Numbered from the stretch's first letter, positions 1 through 13,100 are shown. The stretch is 64,000 nucleotides of DNA from Euleptes europaea (GCF_029931775.1 NC_079320.1:78758656-78822655), one strand, 5' to 3'. Translations and numbers: made by a program. Notes: generated from the sequence alone by a model not told the origin.

Positions 1-300
1 CAAACAAGCATTTCCCAGTCCTAGTCCAAAATTAGTGAACTATATCACTGATTCTTGATGGATCACTGTCATGAGACATTACCTCACCTTCCACATTGAA
101 GCAGTAGAAAACCAAGGTTCAGTTCTTTATTTCAAGCCCCTTTCCCAATCATGAGGTTCTTTGCAAATCAGCTAAGTCTTGCCAACTTAGTGGATGGTGG
201 CAGCTACAGTGAGCAATGTAGGAATACAGATGCTTACTCACAAGCCATTTTGCTGCTGCCGCCGCCAAGCATTTTCATTTGCTGTGAGGAAACAGTCTTG

Positions 301-480
301 GGTCTTTTATGCGTGGCTTGTTTAACTCGCTGTCACCCCTCCAACGACTTCGGGTCTTTGTCTGGATTATGTTTCCGAACATCAGAGATCGCCTCGCTCT
401 TCCCCTGCATTTCCCCACATTTTGCGGGACCTGTTTTATCTCAAATTTGAAAACGCAGGCAAAACGCAGGGAAACATCGT
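301..480. repeat. Truncated relative of the 14125 fold-back element
   Basis: GGTCTTTTATGCGTGGC, GTCACCCCTCCAACGACTTC and CGCCTCGCTCTTCCCCTGC align with the left arm at 14125. The right arm survives only as GTTTTATCTCAAATTTGAAA and AAACGCAGGGAAAC. Confidence 0.55.
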
Positions 481-596
481 CTGCTGTGCTGTATACACGG
501 GAGCTCGGACGGCATCAGCACAGGTGCCCAAATATTATTCCAAGAAACCCTTCACACTATCCTTATCCAATTCGATCATCCTGTGGAAACAAATCA

Positions 597-1854
597 TGAC
601 TTGCATGACTCCATAGACCCTGTGGGAGCCCCCCAAAATTTGCCCCTGCCTTTCACAGTGCTGCAGAAGGGATTGCTCCTGTAAGAACTGCCCTAGTATC
701 AAATCAATACTTTGTCAGTTAATTTTGGTACACATAAACTGATAAACTGTTATGGATTATATGACCCACACATTATTGTGTTTCTCAATAGCTTCTCCGT
801 GAGGGAGATCGTTGTGTTTCTCACTAAGGTGGTAAATCTGTGCCTGAGCTATACCACTTCAAACTGTGGGTTGGGGGCAGACCTGACTCCTTCATCTACA
901 AACATTTCCTGCAGAAAACTAGGAAGAAGGGTGGTATAGAGCCTTGAAGGCGATTTCTTCCATGGGTTGGTTTTTTAAATTTTTATATATTTATTTTTGG
1001 TGCATGGAGAAGTAAATTTCATCATGTTATCTGCTGCTTGCAGCCTCAAGCGTTGCATGTCTGAGATGCTGATATTGTTTTTTAACTGTTTACTGAAAAG
1101 GTGGCATTTGTGATTCTGAGGCACTGGCTCATTAACTGCAACCTCTTTTGCTCCTGCTTGGTTATACAAAATGGTACGGTCCAAAGGTTGACTACCTCAA
1201 CGAGAACGAGGCCTAAGACAACACAAAGAATTATTCTTGCCGTCCCACGATTCAGTTCCAGTGATATTTCCTGCAGCTCTCTCATGAGAATGGATGCTAC
1301 TTCACAACAAACCCGTGTACAGGAGAACACCACTGCCCTTCGGTGGACAGATCTCGTAAGGCATGGCCAGATTCCTCCTTTGACAGCTTTCTAAAAGAGA
1401 GCGGGGTATTTTATTTAGACTGGTATCAGAGGGCATCTTACTCTGGGGACTATTTGGGGACTGCGGTTGGTCCAGGTCTGCTTAAGACACTGGATACGTT
1501 GCAAGAAAAACAATGTTCTCTTGTCTTATTGTTTGCTGGTTGGAATTTACAGTGAGATTTAAAACCAAACCAAATGATTGGCTGTTTTATAGAGCTCTCT
1601 CAGTGAGAAAGGCAGACGATCAATGAAAAGAATACTCATAAGGCTACTATAAAGTGATGCCACCTTCAGGAACCACTTGTTTTGGTTAGACTTCTCCTGT
1701 GCTACTGTAGCACCCCCTTCTGGCTGAGCAGAGCAGCACCTTCTACTGTGGGCTGTCCATTCAGCGTGCCAGGATGCAGGTGATTAACCCACAGGCCTCA
1801 CTGGGATAAAACAGATTTCCTGTCGTTTTCTTTTTCGCCACCAAAACATGTTTC
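597..1854. other. Intergenic, unassigned
   Basis: No gene or confident repeat is seen. Open frames here are short and lack family signatures. Confidence 0.5.
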
Positions 1855-1862
1855 CTGTAGAC

Positions 1863-2483
1863 CAGGGGTGGGGAACCTTTTTCCTGCCAAGGGCTATTTG
1901 CACATTTATAACATCATTCGGGGGCCATAACCAGGTGTAGATCTCCCGGCGGGGGGGGGAGGCTAGGGTTGCCAGGTCTCCAGCCACCACCTGGAGGTTG
2001 GCAACCCCAGGGGAGGCAACGCAGGGAAGGCCTGGAGGGCGCCCCCGCTCCCCCTGTCCTCCCCCCCTCCCAGGCGGGAGGGCAGCCAGCGGTGGGCCCG
2101 AGCAAACGAGGCTCCAGGGGGGCGCAGCCCACAGTTGATCCACAGGGAAGGAAGGAAAACAGAGAAAGGAAAAGGGAGGGAGGGAGGAAGAGAGAGAAAG
2201 GGAGAAAGAAATGGAGGGAGGGGGAGAAAGAAAGAAAAGTATGGGGGGAGACAGACAAAGAGACAGAAAAAGAGGGAGAGAGGGAGAGAAAGGAGAGTGA
2301 CAGAAAAAGAGGAAGAAAAGCCTTCCCCTACACACACCTGCGCATGCCAGCCCCACGCGACCAGGCCCCAGCCTCCACGCCTCCCCCACACACACACATC
2401 CCTGGCCCCGGAGCTCCCAAGCGCCAAGGAAAATGTCCTTGGGGGCCGCATACCGCCCCCGGGCCTGAGGTTCCCCATCCCTG
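1863..2483. mobile_element. hAT nonautonomous element, 621 bp
   Basis: Terminal inverted repeats CAGGGGTGGGGAACC and GGTTCCCCATCCCTG, with a perfect 8-bp target duplication CTGTAGAC at 1855-1862 and 2484-2491. The interior carries a purine-rich (GGGA/GAAA) tract at about 2140-2330 and a smaller MITE-like core (GGTTGCCAGGTCTCCAG at about 1977). Long open frames here are compositional. Confidence 0.88.
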
Positions 2484-2491
2484 CTGTAGAC

Positions 2492-3798
2492 CCATTTTCC
2501 AAGCATCCCTTCGTTTTCTCTCTGCACCCCATAGCTCTTTCTTCTCTTTCAGCACCGCTGCCGGTCTCTCTCCATCCTCCATCTCTGGGGTCCACCTCTT
2601 TTTTCATTTCACAAGTCTTTCTGCAGTACCCGCTACCCCCTTTTTCTTTATTCACATTTGTTGAATACCCCCCCACACACACACAGTGGGGAAACCAACT
2701 GCACCCCTTTTAGACAGAAAGATGTTGTCATGCCTATGCTTGAGTCTGTAATGCATTCTGAACGAACAGTGCAGCCCTAAGCAGAATTACACCCTTCTAT
2801 GCCCATTGCAATCTCTATTTAGGATGGCACTGCAAATCTGTCACTCCCCTTCTTCCCCTCTACAGGTCTCTTTTTCCCCAATTGTTTCTTCCCTCTTGCT
2901 GTTTCTCCTCCTCACCTTTGCCTTCGTCTTCACTCCCTGAGGAACCCAATGGCAAAACTTTCCCATCTCTCAGCAATCCACACAGCTGCCATAGAACTGT
3001 TGGTGCCAACTGTTAGTGCCAACTCCACCATGCGCCTGTGAAATTAATGAGAACAACACAGGTGAGCCATTACAGGAATGCTGCCCCCACCCCCCGCAAC
3101 AACCTCCTGATGCCCCAAACTGGGCCTGAGAAGATTCCATAAAGAAATATTTAAACAATGGGGGTGGGGATCGAACTGGGAGCCTGTGGACTCTATAGAG
3201 TACAACATCCCTAAAGAAGGGAGTGGTAGGATAAAACCACTTGGAGGTAATGCAGAGGCTCCACATTTATCTTCTCTGGCGGCCTCTCACCACAGATGTT
3301 TGAGAAGATTCCTTAGAACTATGGAACGACACCCACTTATCTGCATCCGTACACAACCAAACATTAAGCCTATGCCCAGGGTTGGGTGGGGTTCACTGGG
3401 AACAACTGGTTGCCTCCGCGGTGTCCATTTCGAGTTGCTTGCACCAACGCTAGTGTGCATGTGCAGAAACAAAAAATAAAATAAGGCAGGGGAGCTTCCA
3501 CGACGTTTACATGACGCGGCTCCCCCGGGACTCCTCCCCTACACTTTTCGTTCTAAATCGGGAGATGTGAATGGAAAATGAGACATATTGGGATCTGCGA
3601 ATAGAACAGTGAAAGTGGCAAGGTGTGATCACGAATTATGAACATGCATCCAAAACTCATGCACTGACCACGATGATAATATGCTACAAATTGTTGGTGC
3701 GGTAACAGCCTTAGTTGCCGAATGAATCTCAACAAAAGACTTGTACTGATTCCTGTGGGTTCCGCCCCCCTCCCAAAAACCCGCTTATACCTTCTTCC
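2492..3798. other. Intergenic, unassigned, between two inverted hAT copies
   Basis: Ordinary unique-looking sequence with C-rich runs; no coding, RNA or repeat family recognised. Confidence 0.5.
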
Positions 3799-3806
3799 CT
3801 TTAAAG

Positions 3807-4685
3807 CAGGGGTGGGGAACCTCAGGCCCGGGGGCCGTATGCGGCCCCCGAGGACATTTTTTGTGGCCCTCGGGAGCTCCGGGGCCCTGCTGCAGAGGCA
3901 GGGCGCAGGGCGGCCCTCCCAGAGGGTGTTCCTGGCGCCACGGCTTACAGTGGTGCTGCAGCGCCCTTTGGACCTCCTCTCGCCGACTGTCGGCTGTTGA
4001 GCAGCGAGAGGGGGAAAGAGGCTGGCGGCTCCCGGCGGCAGAGCATGCATGCAGGAGCCAATTGGGCTTCAGGGGGGGCCTTTTGTGGACTCTGGGGAGG
4101 AAACGGCATGGAGACTGGGGCCCAGTCGCGCGGGACTCTGTCGCCGCCGTGTGTGTGTGTGGGCAGGGGAGGCTGGGGCCCGGTCGCGTGGGGCCAGCGG
4201 GGGTGTGTATGTGTGTGGGGGGGAGGCTTTTCTCTCTTCCTTTTTTTCGGTCACTCTTTCTCCTTTCTCTCCCTCTTTTTCTGTCTCTTTGTCTTCCTCC
4301 ATCCTTTTCTTTGTCTCCCTTTGTCCTTTTCTTTCATTCTCCCTCTCTCTCCATTTCTTTCTCCCTTTCTCTCCCTTCCTCCCTTTTCCTCTTTCTTTGT
4401 TTTCCTTCCTCCCTTGCCGATCGACTGTGGTCTGTGCCCCCCTGGCACCTCGTTTGCTCAAGCGCACTGCTGGCTGCCCTTCCACCTGGGAGGGGGGAGT
4501 GGGGGCACCCTGCAGGCCTTCTCTGTGTGGCCTCCCCTGGGGTTGCAAACCTCCAGGTGGTGGCTGGAGACCTGGCAACCCTAGCCTCTTCCCCCCCCAC
4601 CGGGAGATCTACACCTGGTATGGCCCCTGAATGATGTCATAAATGTGCAAATGGCCCTTGGCAGGAAAAAGGTTCCCCACCCCTG
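3807..4685. mobile_element. hAT nonautonomous element, 879 bp, inverted relative to 1863-2483
   Basis: Same family as 1863-2483 in opposite orientation, with TIR CAGGGGTGGGGAACC and a perfect 8-bp target duplication CTTTAAAG at 3799-3806 and 4686-4693. It contains a pyrimidine tract at about 4240-4420 and a GT-rich stretch at 4149-4222. Confidence 0.88.
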
Positions 4686-5196
4686 CTTTAAAGGGAAGTT
4701 CTATGAAGGAATCCAGATTATATCTATGCTGAAGCAATAAAGTTTATTCTTCTTCTTGTTAATAGAAACACTTTCGATTAGCTCAAGAAGCTGATTGTTG
4801 TTAAGGAAATTGTAAGCCGATCCATCATTTCAGTCTCAAACTAGCAAGACATTCTGTAATAAGTGCCCCAGGGCACCTTTGCCCTGGATGCTTATCTATA
4901 GTTATTCAGCAAGAGGGAGGAAAGGCCTGAGTTCATTTTAGGACACTTGCTTTGCTGACATAGAGCTACCGGAAAGGACAAGAGTTTACTTACTCGTATT
5001 AAGGACTAATTAAGGCAACAGTACGAATTACAGGGTCATCAACATACCTTCTGGTCTCAGTGACGTGCTCTGCTTGCTGCCTGGTGGTTCTTGTCCTCCG
5101 CTCTGCAGATCCACCTTTGTGAGTTCATAAGTGGTAGAAGTTCTGAGAAACCAATTCTGTAACTGAAGAATTTGGTGAATCTAGTGTAGTCTACAT

Positions 5197-5527
5197 CAAG
5201 GATCCCCAACATGGTGCCCATGTTTGCCAAGGTGCCCACCGACACCTTTTCAGGTGCCCACCATTAGAAATTGGGTGAGGGCATATGGGGATTTTGTCCA
5301 GCAGTACTTCTGATTGGCGATTGGCGATTTGAAACAGAGAATGTGACTTTCCTAAAAGCTGCCCTGATTTTTAAGAAAATGTTGTTTTGGCAGCAGCTGC
5401 CACCACAGCACAAGGATCTTCACAGTGTGACTGAAGGTAAGCTGTGGCAGCCATTTTGTGGCAGCGCCCACTACCCTGTGTCAGAATTCCAAAGGTGCCC
5501 GCTGGCTCAAAAAGGTTGGGGACCCCA
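5197..5527. mobile_element. hAT nonautonomous element (GGTGCCCA family)
   Basis: Termini GATCCCCAACATGGTGCCCA and AAAGGTTGGGGACCCC, with an 8-bp target duplication differing at one base (GTCTACAT at 5189-5196, TTCTACAT at 5528-5535). A second partial copy of its 3' half follows at about 5590-5700. Confidence 0.7.
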
Positions 5528-5835
5528 TTCTACATTACTGGGGCCAATTTATGTAGCAGTTTTTGTGGGATTCCCAGAGGCATCTGGCTAGTTGCTACAG
5601 AAGACATGGAGTAAACTGCTGCAGCCATTTTGTGGCTGCGCCCACCACCCTAAGTTAGAATTTCAAAAGTGCCTACGGGCTCAAAAAGGTTGGGGAGCTC
5701 AGGAATAGGTGGTGAAGCTGTCCCTGGGGATTTAGAATGGCCAAGAATTTCATTAGCTTCTGTTTAGTACTTTTCCTAATATACCTTTCTTGCAGCCAAA
5801 CCAGAAAAAATATTACAAGTTTCAAGTTATAAATG

Positions 5836-6967
5836 TTTATTGCTTAAATAGATAGAATTGTTGGTATCAAAGAAAGTAGTAGATATCCTGCTTGGTTTTT
5901 TTTACATTTTTGAGCAAGCTTTTCCGGTTAACTAGAAATGGATTTGTCTTAATCTCTCAATAAAGGGATAAAAAAAAAGAATGGCTTAAAATTAGTTCCC
6001 ACCATTTTACAGGAAAACTTTTAAAAAACAACTACATTACAACACTTCAAAACCACCAGGTTCAACACTTCAAAACCACCAGGGTCATAAATTAGATAAA
6101 GCGACGGGAATGTGAAATTAGAAGCAAGTGATGCAGTCACAGTAGGAAAAAAATATCTCTCTTTAATTTATCATCCGATACAAAACACATTCACTGAAAA
6201 CAAGAAGGTATCCCCTCTCGAGAGGCTTTTTTTAAGTTGCACGAGGCAACTACAAAGGTGAGCACGTAGCCATCCATGACCACCACACACAAGTGGCACC
6301 AGAAGGCAGGGAAATCTGAATGCAGCAGGGAAAACGGGGAATTGGGAGAAGGTGGAGGGGAGCCATGGCCTCAGCAGTTTAGAGCGAAATCCTAACCGAG
6401 GGGTTCCTTACCCCGGGGTTTGGAGATGGGGCAGCCACGCCACCTCCTGAGCGACTTGCTGCCAAGTGCAGCAAACCGTAGATGCCTTTTTCAGAAAAAC
6501 TCCATGGAAAACCCCCACTGAGTTCCAAGTCATTTGTGCGCCTGCAAAAAGGGGCGTTCCCGGGCCAAAAGGGCTTTGGGAGCTGACTGATGTCAGCTGA
6601 CTAATGTCAGCTTTGCCTCTGACGCCGGCGTGAGCCTCTGCGCCAGGAAAATGCTGCAAGTGCCCTAGCGGCGGCATTGGGGCCACTTCAGCTGGCGCAA
6701 GTGGCACTAACGCCAGGGTCACGCCAGCTCCAAATTCCTCCCCCCACCCCCCAGTTAGAATTGGGCTGCCCGACAATTTTGCAGGATTAAAGGAAGGGAA
6801 ACGTTTTTGTCTCTTTCCCTGCATTTACCCAGGCAATACAGCTGTAAACACAACAAATATTTGGAAAACGCTTTTCAAAAAAGAAGAAACGCGCTGGGAA
6901 GTTGTCTGGTATACAAAAGCTAAGTTCTCCTCGCTGGGTTGCAAGATCTGGAAGGGAGAATTTGTTC
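5836..6967 (-). other. ANAPC4: ANAPC4 3' UTR (probable extent)
   Basis: Non-repetitive sequence follows the stop codon on the minus strand. Candidate polyadenylation hexamers are AATAAA at 5841-5836 and ATTAAA near 6161-6156; which is used cannot be told. A 138-codon open frame at 6408-6824 inside it shows no conserved protein signature. A 22-bp direct repeat occurs twice at about 6019-6065. Confidence 0.5.
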
Positions 6968-7183
6968 TCAGGTATCCAGGCTCGATTCCCGTTCTTCCGT
7001 TTCGTCGGCTTGTTTTGCAGTGGTGACACAAACACTGTCGTCGGGGTTGTCTACAGACTGGTCGAGCTCCCCCTGCTCCACGCCTGCGTGCTGAGCCGTT
7101 TCATCCTCCTCTTCCTCTTCGGCTTCTCCATCGTCTTCCACATCCATTTCGAACACTCGTACGTGCCGGAGGTTTGCACTCAG
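6968..7183 (-). CDS. ANAPC4: ANAPC4 terminal coding exon, residues 727-797 and stop
   Basis: Acceptor CCCTAG at 7184-7188; TGA stop at 6970-6968. It begins LSANLRHVRVFEMD, almost identical to human, then continues into an acidic low-complexity tail (EAEEEEEDE) ending ERESSLDT. The human tail contains two lysines in SUMO-consensus contexts (VKIKEE, IKVEKL); no comparable hydrophobic-K-x-E motif is visible here. The upstream pyrimidine tract belongs to a SINE ending at about 7188. Confidence 0.92.
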   Translation of the reverse strand: MSANLRHVRVFEMDVEDDGEAEEEEEDETAQHAGVEQGELDQSVDNPDDSVCVTTAKQADETEERESSLDT

Positions 7184-10100
7184 CTAGGGAAGAAGAAGAG
7201 TTGGTTTTTATATGCCGACTTTCTCTACCGCTTAAACAAGAATCAAACTGCCTTTCAATCACCTTCCCTTCCCTACAACAGACGCCCTGTGAGGTAGGTG
7301 GGGATGAGAGAGCTGTGACTAGCCCAAGGTCACCCAGCTGGCTTTGTGTGTAGGAGTGCGGAAACAAATCCAGTTCACCAGATTATGTCTGCCACTCATG
7401 TGGAGGAGTGGGGAATGAAACTCGGTTCTCCAGATCAGAGTCCACCACTCCAAACCACCGCTCTTAACCACTACACCACGCTGGGAAAAGGTTAAAAGAT
7501 GTGCTATTCGCTAACAACGTGTTTAAACGCAAATACAAATCTTGTCGAAAAGCACTTGAAGAATCCTGTGAATGATTTCCTCATCTTTAAAATGATTCCA
7601 GTATTCACATTGTTGTGGCATTCGAGAACAAAGCCATGCTACAAATGTTCCGTTTTTCAAATTTGCAGCGTCGTTATGAAAAGGCAAAGCAGTGGCATCA
7701 TTCCCATTTTCTGAACAGGTTTCCAGTTTCACACTGACTCTGGAAGTTAATTCTTGCCTTGTGGCTGCCAGTTGGAAGCCACGGGAAATGCATCTTTGTG
7801 TCAGTGGGCTTCACATGGTGGCCCTAATGTGGAAGTGAAGGCGAGGAAGCCAATGGTGCAAAGGGAAATGATTCTCTAATAACTTTTATAACAACAACGT
7901 GTTTTGCGCACAGCTTCATCAGGGGAAATCTTTCAGATATTACTTAAACAATGTCCCCATGCATGCAATAAAGCAAAAGACTTCATTCCCCCTTACGGAG
8001 CTGTACGAAAAAACGTTGGTGTTATAAAACTTATTAAAGAATCATTTCCCTTCGAACCATTGGTTTCCTCGCCTTCATTTTGCCTTGCTGCGCCCCCCTT
8101 TTTCTTTCCTAATGTGGAAGCACCACAGCATGTGGGTCACCTCCCTCACGTAAAGTGTCTCTGTGCTATCATTTAACTCATCTTTAGTGACAGTCAGCCT
8201 TGGGATTGAAACACGGCTTTTGTGACAATTTTTTTTTCTTTTCGAATTTATAACCCGCCCTCATCCTCAGCGAACCAGGCTCAGGGTGGTTAACAATAAT
8301 TAAAACATAAATACATCCAATATAGATCAAGTACATCCTTAAAACCATAATCATTAAAACCATTTAAAACCCTAAACAGATGGCCTTAACTATACTTAGG
8401 CGCCACAGCAATAAATGTCAGATCAGCCCCCTAGATTTCAAAGTGGGGGGCGGGATGGGGAGGCCAGTAAAGATAGATCTTGCGGCTGTCCTCAGTTATA
8501 GGCCTGGCAGAATAGCTCCATTTTACAGGCCCTGTGGAACTCCTTAAGGTCCCACAGGGCCCTGATGTTACCAGGAAGGCTATTCCACCAGGCCGGGGCC
8601 AGGGCCGAAAAAGCTCTGGACCTTGCCGAGGACAGCCGCACATTCTTCGGGCCAGGAACCACCAGTAAATTACTGTTCACAGATCTTAAAGCTCTCTGGG
8701 GGGCATACAAGGAGAGGCGGTCCCGCAGCTACGATGGTCCCAAACTGTATAAGGCTTTAAAGGTCAAAACCAGCACCTTGAACCTGAGCCGATACTCCAG
8801 CTGGAGCCAGTGCAGCTGTTTTAACACTGGTGTTATATGATCACGTGGTGAGGACCCCGCAAGGAGCCTTTATGCGGCGTTTTGCATCAACTGGAGCCTT
8901 TGAGTCAGTCTCAAGAGCAGCCCTACGTAGAGCTAGTTACAGTAATCCAGTCTAGAGGTGACCGTCGCATGGCTACCAAATGGAACCACTGCCACACACA
9001 GCAGAGTTTCCGGAGGCTTCCACATGCTGGATTTAATTTCACACTCCAGAATCACAAGTTAAATCCCTTCTGTCCTGCGTTGATCAGAAGCACTCCAAGT
9101 ACTGATACAGTTATTCAAGCACGAATCCCCTGCACTGCAACTGCGATCAAGTCAATTGTTCATATTTTACTGAACAGTGAATTTTACAAGGATCTCAGAA
9201 ATCACCTAATCTCACCACTGCTGTCCAGGTTCCCTGGATACACTAGCCACTCCAGGCATGATAGTGTTTTAATGATGAATTTTCTGCTTGGAGACAAGAA
9301 TCCCACCACCTCACATACAGTGGCAAAGTTTTGCTATATTGCTACCCAAATATGGAAATTGTTGTTGCAATGTGAAGACAGCTGACTATACTATTGTACA
9401 ATTGTGTACTATTGTGATTGCTTTCTTATTGTTATGCTGGTCAATGCCTGTATTTAATAACTCTTATCGAATAATTTATTTTATGCCCTTCAAAAAGCAA
9501 AAGCTTTTGAGTGGTGTGCGGGGGGAGACATCGTCAGAAAATCAATTACATCTACAGGATTTAAAATCAGGTAAAAAGGTGCAAGAATTATAAAACAGAT
9601 CCTTTCCCTAGATTTAACAGCCATTGGCTATTAATCTACCAATTCACACTTAAAAAAAAGGGGGGGGAGATGAAAATTAATTTTTCCTTGACACTATGGG
9701 TAGAAAAGTTGTCACGTCTTTCATGCAATTTACTGATCTACTTGACAGCAGATAATGCAGTATCCGCTTCTCATAAAGTCTCATTTGCTGGTAAAACAGA
9801 TCCAAGGACTCCATAAAGTTTCACTGACAGAGAAGTTTGATTTTATTCCTAACTACAGCCCATTATTATACTGTTAAATACTCTCCAGGATCAGAGGAGC
9901 ATGCCTATTATATTAGGTGCTGTGGAACACAGGCAGGATAATGCTGCTGCAGTCGTCTTGTTTTTGGGCTTCCTAGAGGCACCTGGTTGGTCACTGTGTG
10001 AACACACTACTGGACTTGAAGGACCTTGGTCTGATCCAGCATGGCCTTTCTTATGTTCTTAAATAGGATCCCTGAATTACTGTATCTATTAAGTTCATTT

Positions 10101-13100
10101 ATTTTGACAGCAGCAGAGTAATCACTTCATTCAAGGTAAGGCTGCTATTCTATGCACACTTCCTCGAGAGGAAAGCCCGCAACACTTCCTTGAGTTCGAG
10201 TGCCTCGGATCAGACAGCAAGATCTGTCAGCATGATGCTTACCACGCAGGAGACTTTCCGAATGCCGTTCACAGCCACATACTGGGCTTTCATGTTCTCC
10301 AGAACTCGCCACTGACTCTCTATGCTGATGGTACAAGTAGGAATGTCATCACCTTGCTCATCCAACCTAGTGGAGACCCAAGAATAAAATACAGGAAGTC
10401 AACAACCAATTCTTAATTCCAAATAAAATCTGAAACTTTACCCGCCACTTTCATATAATGCACAATTAAGGAAGTGCATTGTCTTTTGGCACACAACCAG
10501 AATCCCCCATTGTTCTTTCTCTTCCACTTCACTGTTTTGGGCAACATAAAATAAATACATGGACAAATACACTGACTTCAGTGTCAGCATTTGATGAATG
10601 TTTAAAGAATCAGTCCTTCTATTCAAACATATGCCATAATGCAATAATATTTAGCTTTTTTACTGTCAATTCAATTCAATTCCAATTTATTATGGTCATT
10701 GACAAGCAAAGCAAACATTCAAGAAATTAACATTGATTTAAAAAGTAAAATCTAGCAATATATCTGTTCATAAGATATTCAAAAGATTTGATTAAAACCA
10801 TCAAGTCGCAGCTGCCTTATAGTGACTCCCTAGGATTTTCAGAGACCTTCAGAGATGGTTTGCCATTACCTGCCTCCATGTCATGCCCTCGGTATTCCTT
10901 GGAGGTCTCCCATCCAAATACTTGCCAGGGTCGAGGCTAAGAGTGTGCGACTGGCCCAAGGTCACCCAGCAGGTTTCCATGGCACAGTGGGGATTTGAAC
11001 CTGGGTTTTCCAGATCATAGTCTGACACCTTAACCACTACACCACGCTGGCTCTCTTTAGCATTTTTACAGTGTGTGAAAGTATTCAAAACAGTCCAAAG
11101 AGAGTAATTATTGAGGAAAGGCCCTGTTATTGATCCTGTTTCCAGGCAGATACTTTTAAAAAACCCAGAAGCAGAGGATGAAGGTAGCTGATCTCCCCCA
11201 CTATCTGCCCCTCCCCAGCAGCTGGCATTCAGAGGCTGTCTCCAACCGTGAAGGTTCCATTTAGTTATGGATGACAGCCATGAGTAGACCCAGCCTCTGC
11301 CTTTTGATGCTACCTAAGCCAGTGGCCATGACCATATCTTGTGGCAGACAATTCCTTATGTTAATTAAGTGTTGTTTGAAGAGGCCCTTTTACTGTTACC
11401 TCACTTCATTGGGTCCCTCCCCAATTTCTACTGTTGAGAGGGGGGGGGAGAAGAAGAGGAGTTGGTTTTTATACCCTGGTTTTCCTTACCTTTAAGGAGT
11501 CTCAAACCGGCTTACAATCACCTTCCTTTCCTCTCCCCACAACAGACACCCTGTGAGGTAGGTGGGGTGGAAAGAGTTCGGAGAACTTTGACTAGCCCAA
11601 GGTCACCCAGCTGGCTTCATGTGCAGGAGTGGGGAATCAAACCCGGTTCTCCAGATTAGCGTCCACAGCTCTTAACCAGTGTGCCACAGCTCTTAACCAG
11701 TGTGACAGTATGGTGGTTTGGAGCGGTGGACTCTGGAGAACCAGGTTTCATTCCCCACTCCTCCATATGAGCGGCGGAGACTAATCTGGTGAACTGGATT
11801 TGTTTCCCCACTCCTACACACGAAGCAAGCTGGGTGACCTTGGGCAAGTCACACTCTCAGCCCCACCTACCTCACAGGGTGTCTGTTGTGGGGAGGGGAA
11901 GGTGATTTTAAGCTGGTTTGAGTCTCCCTTAAGTGGTAGAGAAAGTCAGCATATTAAAACAACTCCTCTTCTACACCACGCTGGCTCTCAACTTTCCTTA
12001 GAAGAGCCCTGGAATGCAGAGCAATTCCTCCTTCCCAATTAGCTTCCCCTCCCTTGTGCATCCTTCACCTTCTCAGGTTTCACAACAGCACAGTTATAAA
12101 AGGGAGGTTGAGCCAAACTGCATGGGTGTCTCGTAATGTAATAATTGTTTCAATTCATGTGGCACACAATATATACTATTCTACACATACCACATGGCAC
12201 AGAATGGCCATCTAGTCATTTTAGCCGACCAATTATGAATGGTTTGCTTTCCTCTTGCATCTAATTTGGATAATATAGCCCTAGACAGTTAATCAGATGA
12301 AACTCCAGTTAGCACCTTTGGCCAGAATTCCAGGTGAACTCTAATTCCTGGGTCTCTTTCGTATATACAGATGATAACGGCAGCTGGGCCAGAATTCTCT
12401 CCTTCCCTTCCTGCTTGGCACTCTCTGCAAGGATGACAGTGATGGTCTCGTCATCATAGAAGTGAGCATCAAGACAACTGTAGAAGCTGCAGCAAGACAT
12501 AGAAAAAGGCATTTCGATGCCCATCCGTCTATTTCCACCATCAGGAAAACCACAACAGTCTCATTACTCTCCAGTCCTTAAGACTGTCATCAGGGTAGAA
12601 TAAACAGAGAACTGGATACGCTAAAAAGTGGGGAAAAACTGACCTGGAGAAATGGGAAACCATCTACCTATGTGGTGGAAAGTGCCGCCAAGTCACCGTC
12701 GACTTATGATGATCCTGTAGGGTTTTCAAGGCAAGAGATGAACGGAAGTGCCATTGCCTGCCTCTGCATGGTGCCCCTGGTATTCCTTGGTGATCTGTCG
12801 TCCAAGCACTAACCAGGGCCCACCCTGCTTAGCTTCTGAGATCTAATGAGATCAGGCTAGCTTGGGCCATCCAGGTCAGGGCAACATTTACCTATACAAT
12901 CTTTGCATTCCTCTACCACAGTGAGGTCAATTTTCCAGCAGTGTTCCGGTCCCTTCCTTGCCCTACTGGGCTTTCATGTTCTTTTTTTTTTTTTTTTGTA
13001 AAATGACACATAATACTCTGATGGTATTGGGGATCCCCAAGATGCACTGAATGAGAATCTGAAATAAGTGCATAGGGTGAAGGAGACAATAAAATTATAT

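Noticed and set aside
1784-2713. Open frames of 190-250 codons on both strands
   Set aside because: They fall in the hAT element with its purine-rich tract and show simple composition without domains.
3861-4634. Open frames of about 200-260 codons
   Set aside because: Inside the second hAT copy and its pyrimidine tract.
6408-6824. 138-codon minus-strand open frame
   Set aside because: It lies in the ANAPC4 3' UTR without a recognisable domain; the real frame ends at 6968.
7188-7484. tRNA gene suggested by A and B boxes
   Set aside because: A tRNA-derived SINE head with no cloverleaf retained; many copies in the window.
12674-12890. Possible 5S rRNA gene
   Set aside because: Only part of the 5S sequence is present, diverged and fused to a SINE tail, and several copies share that structure.
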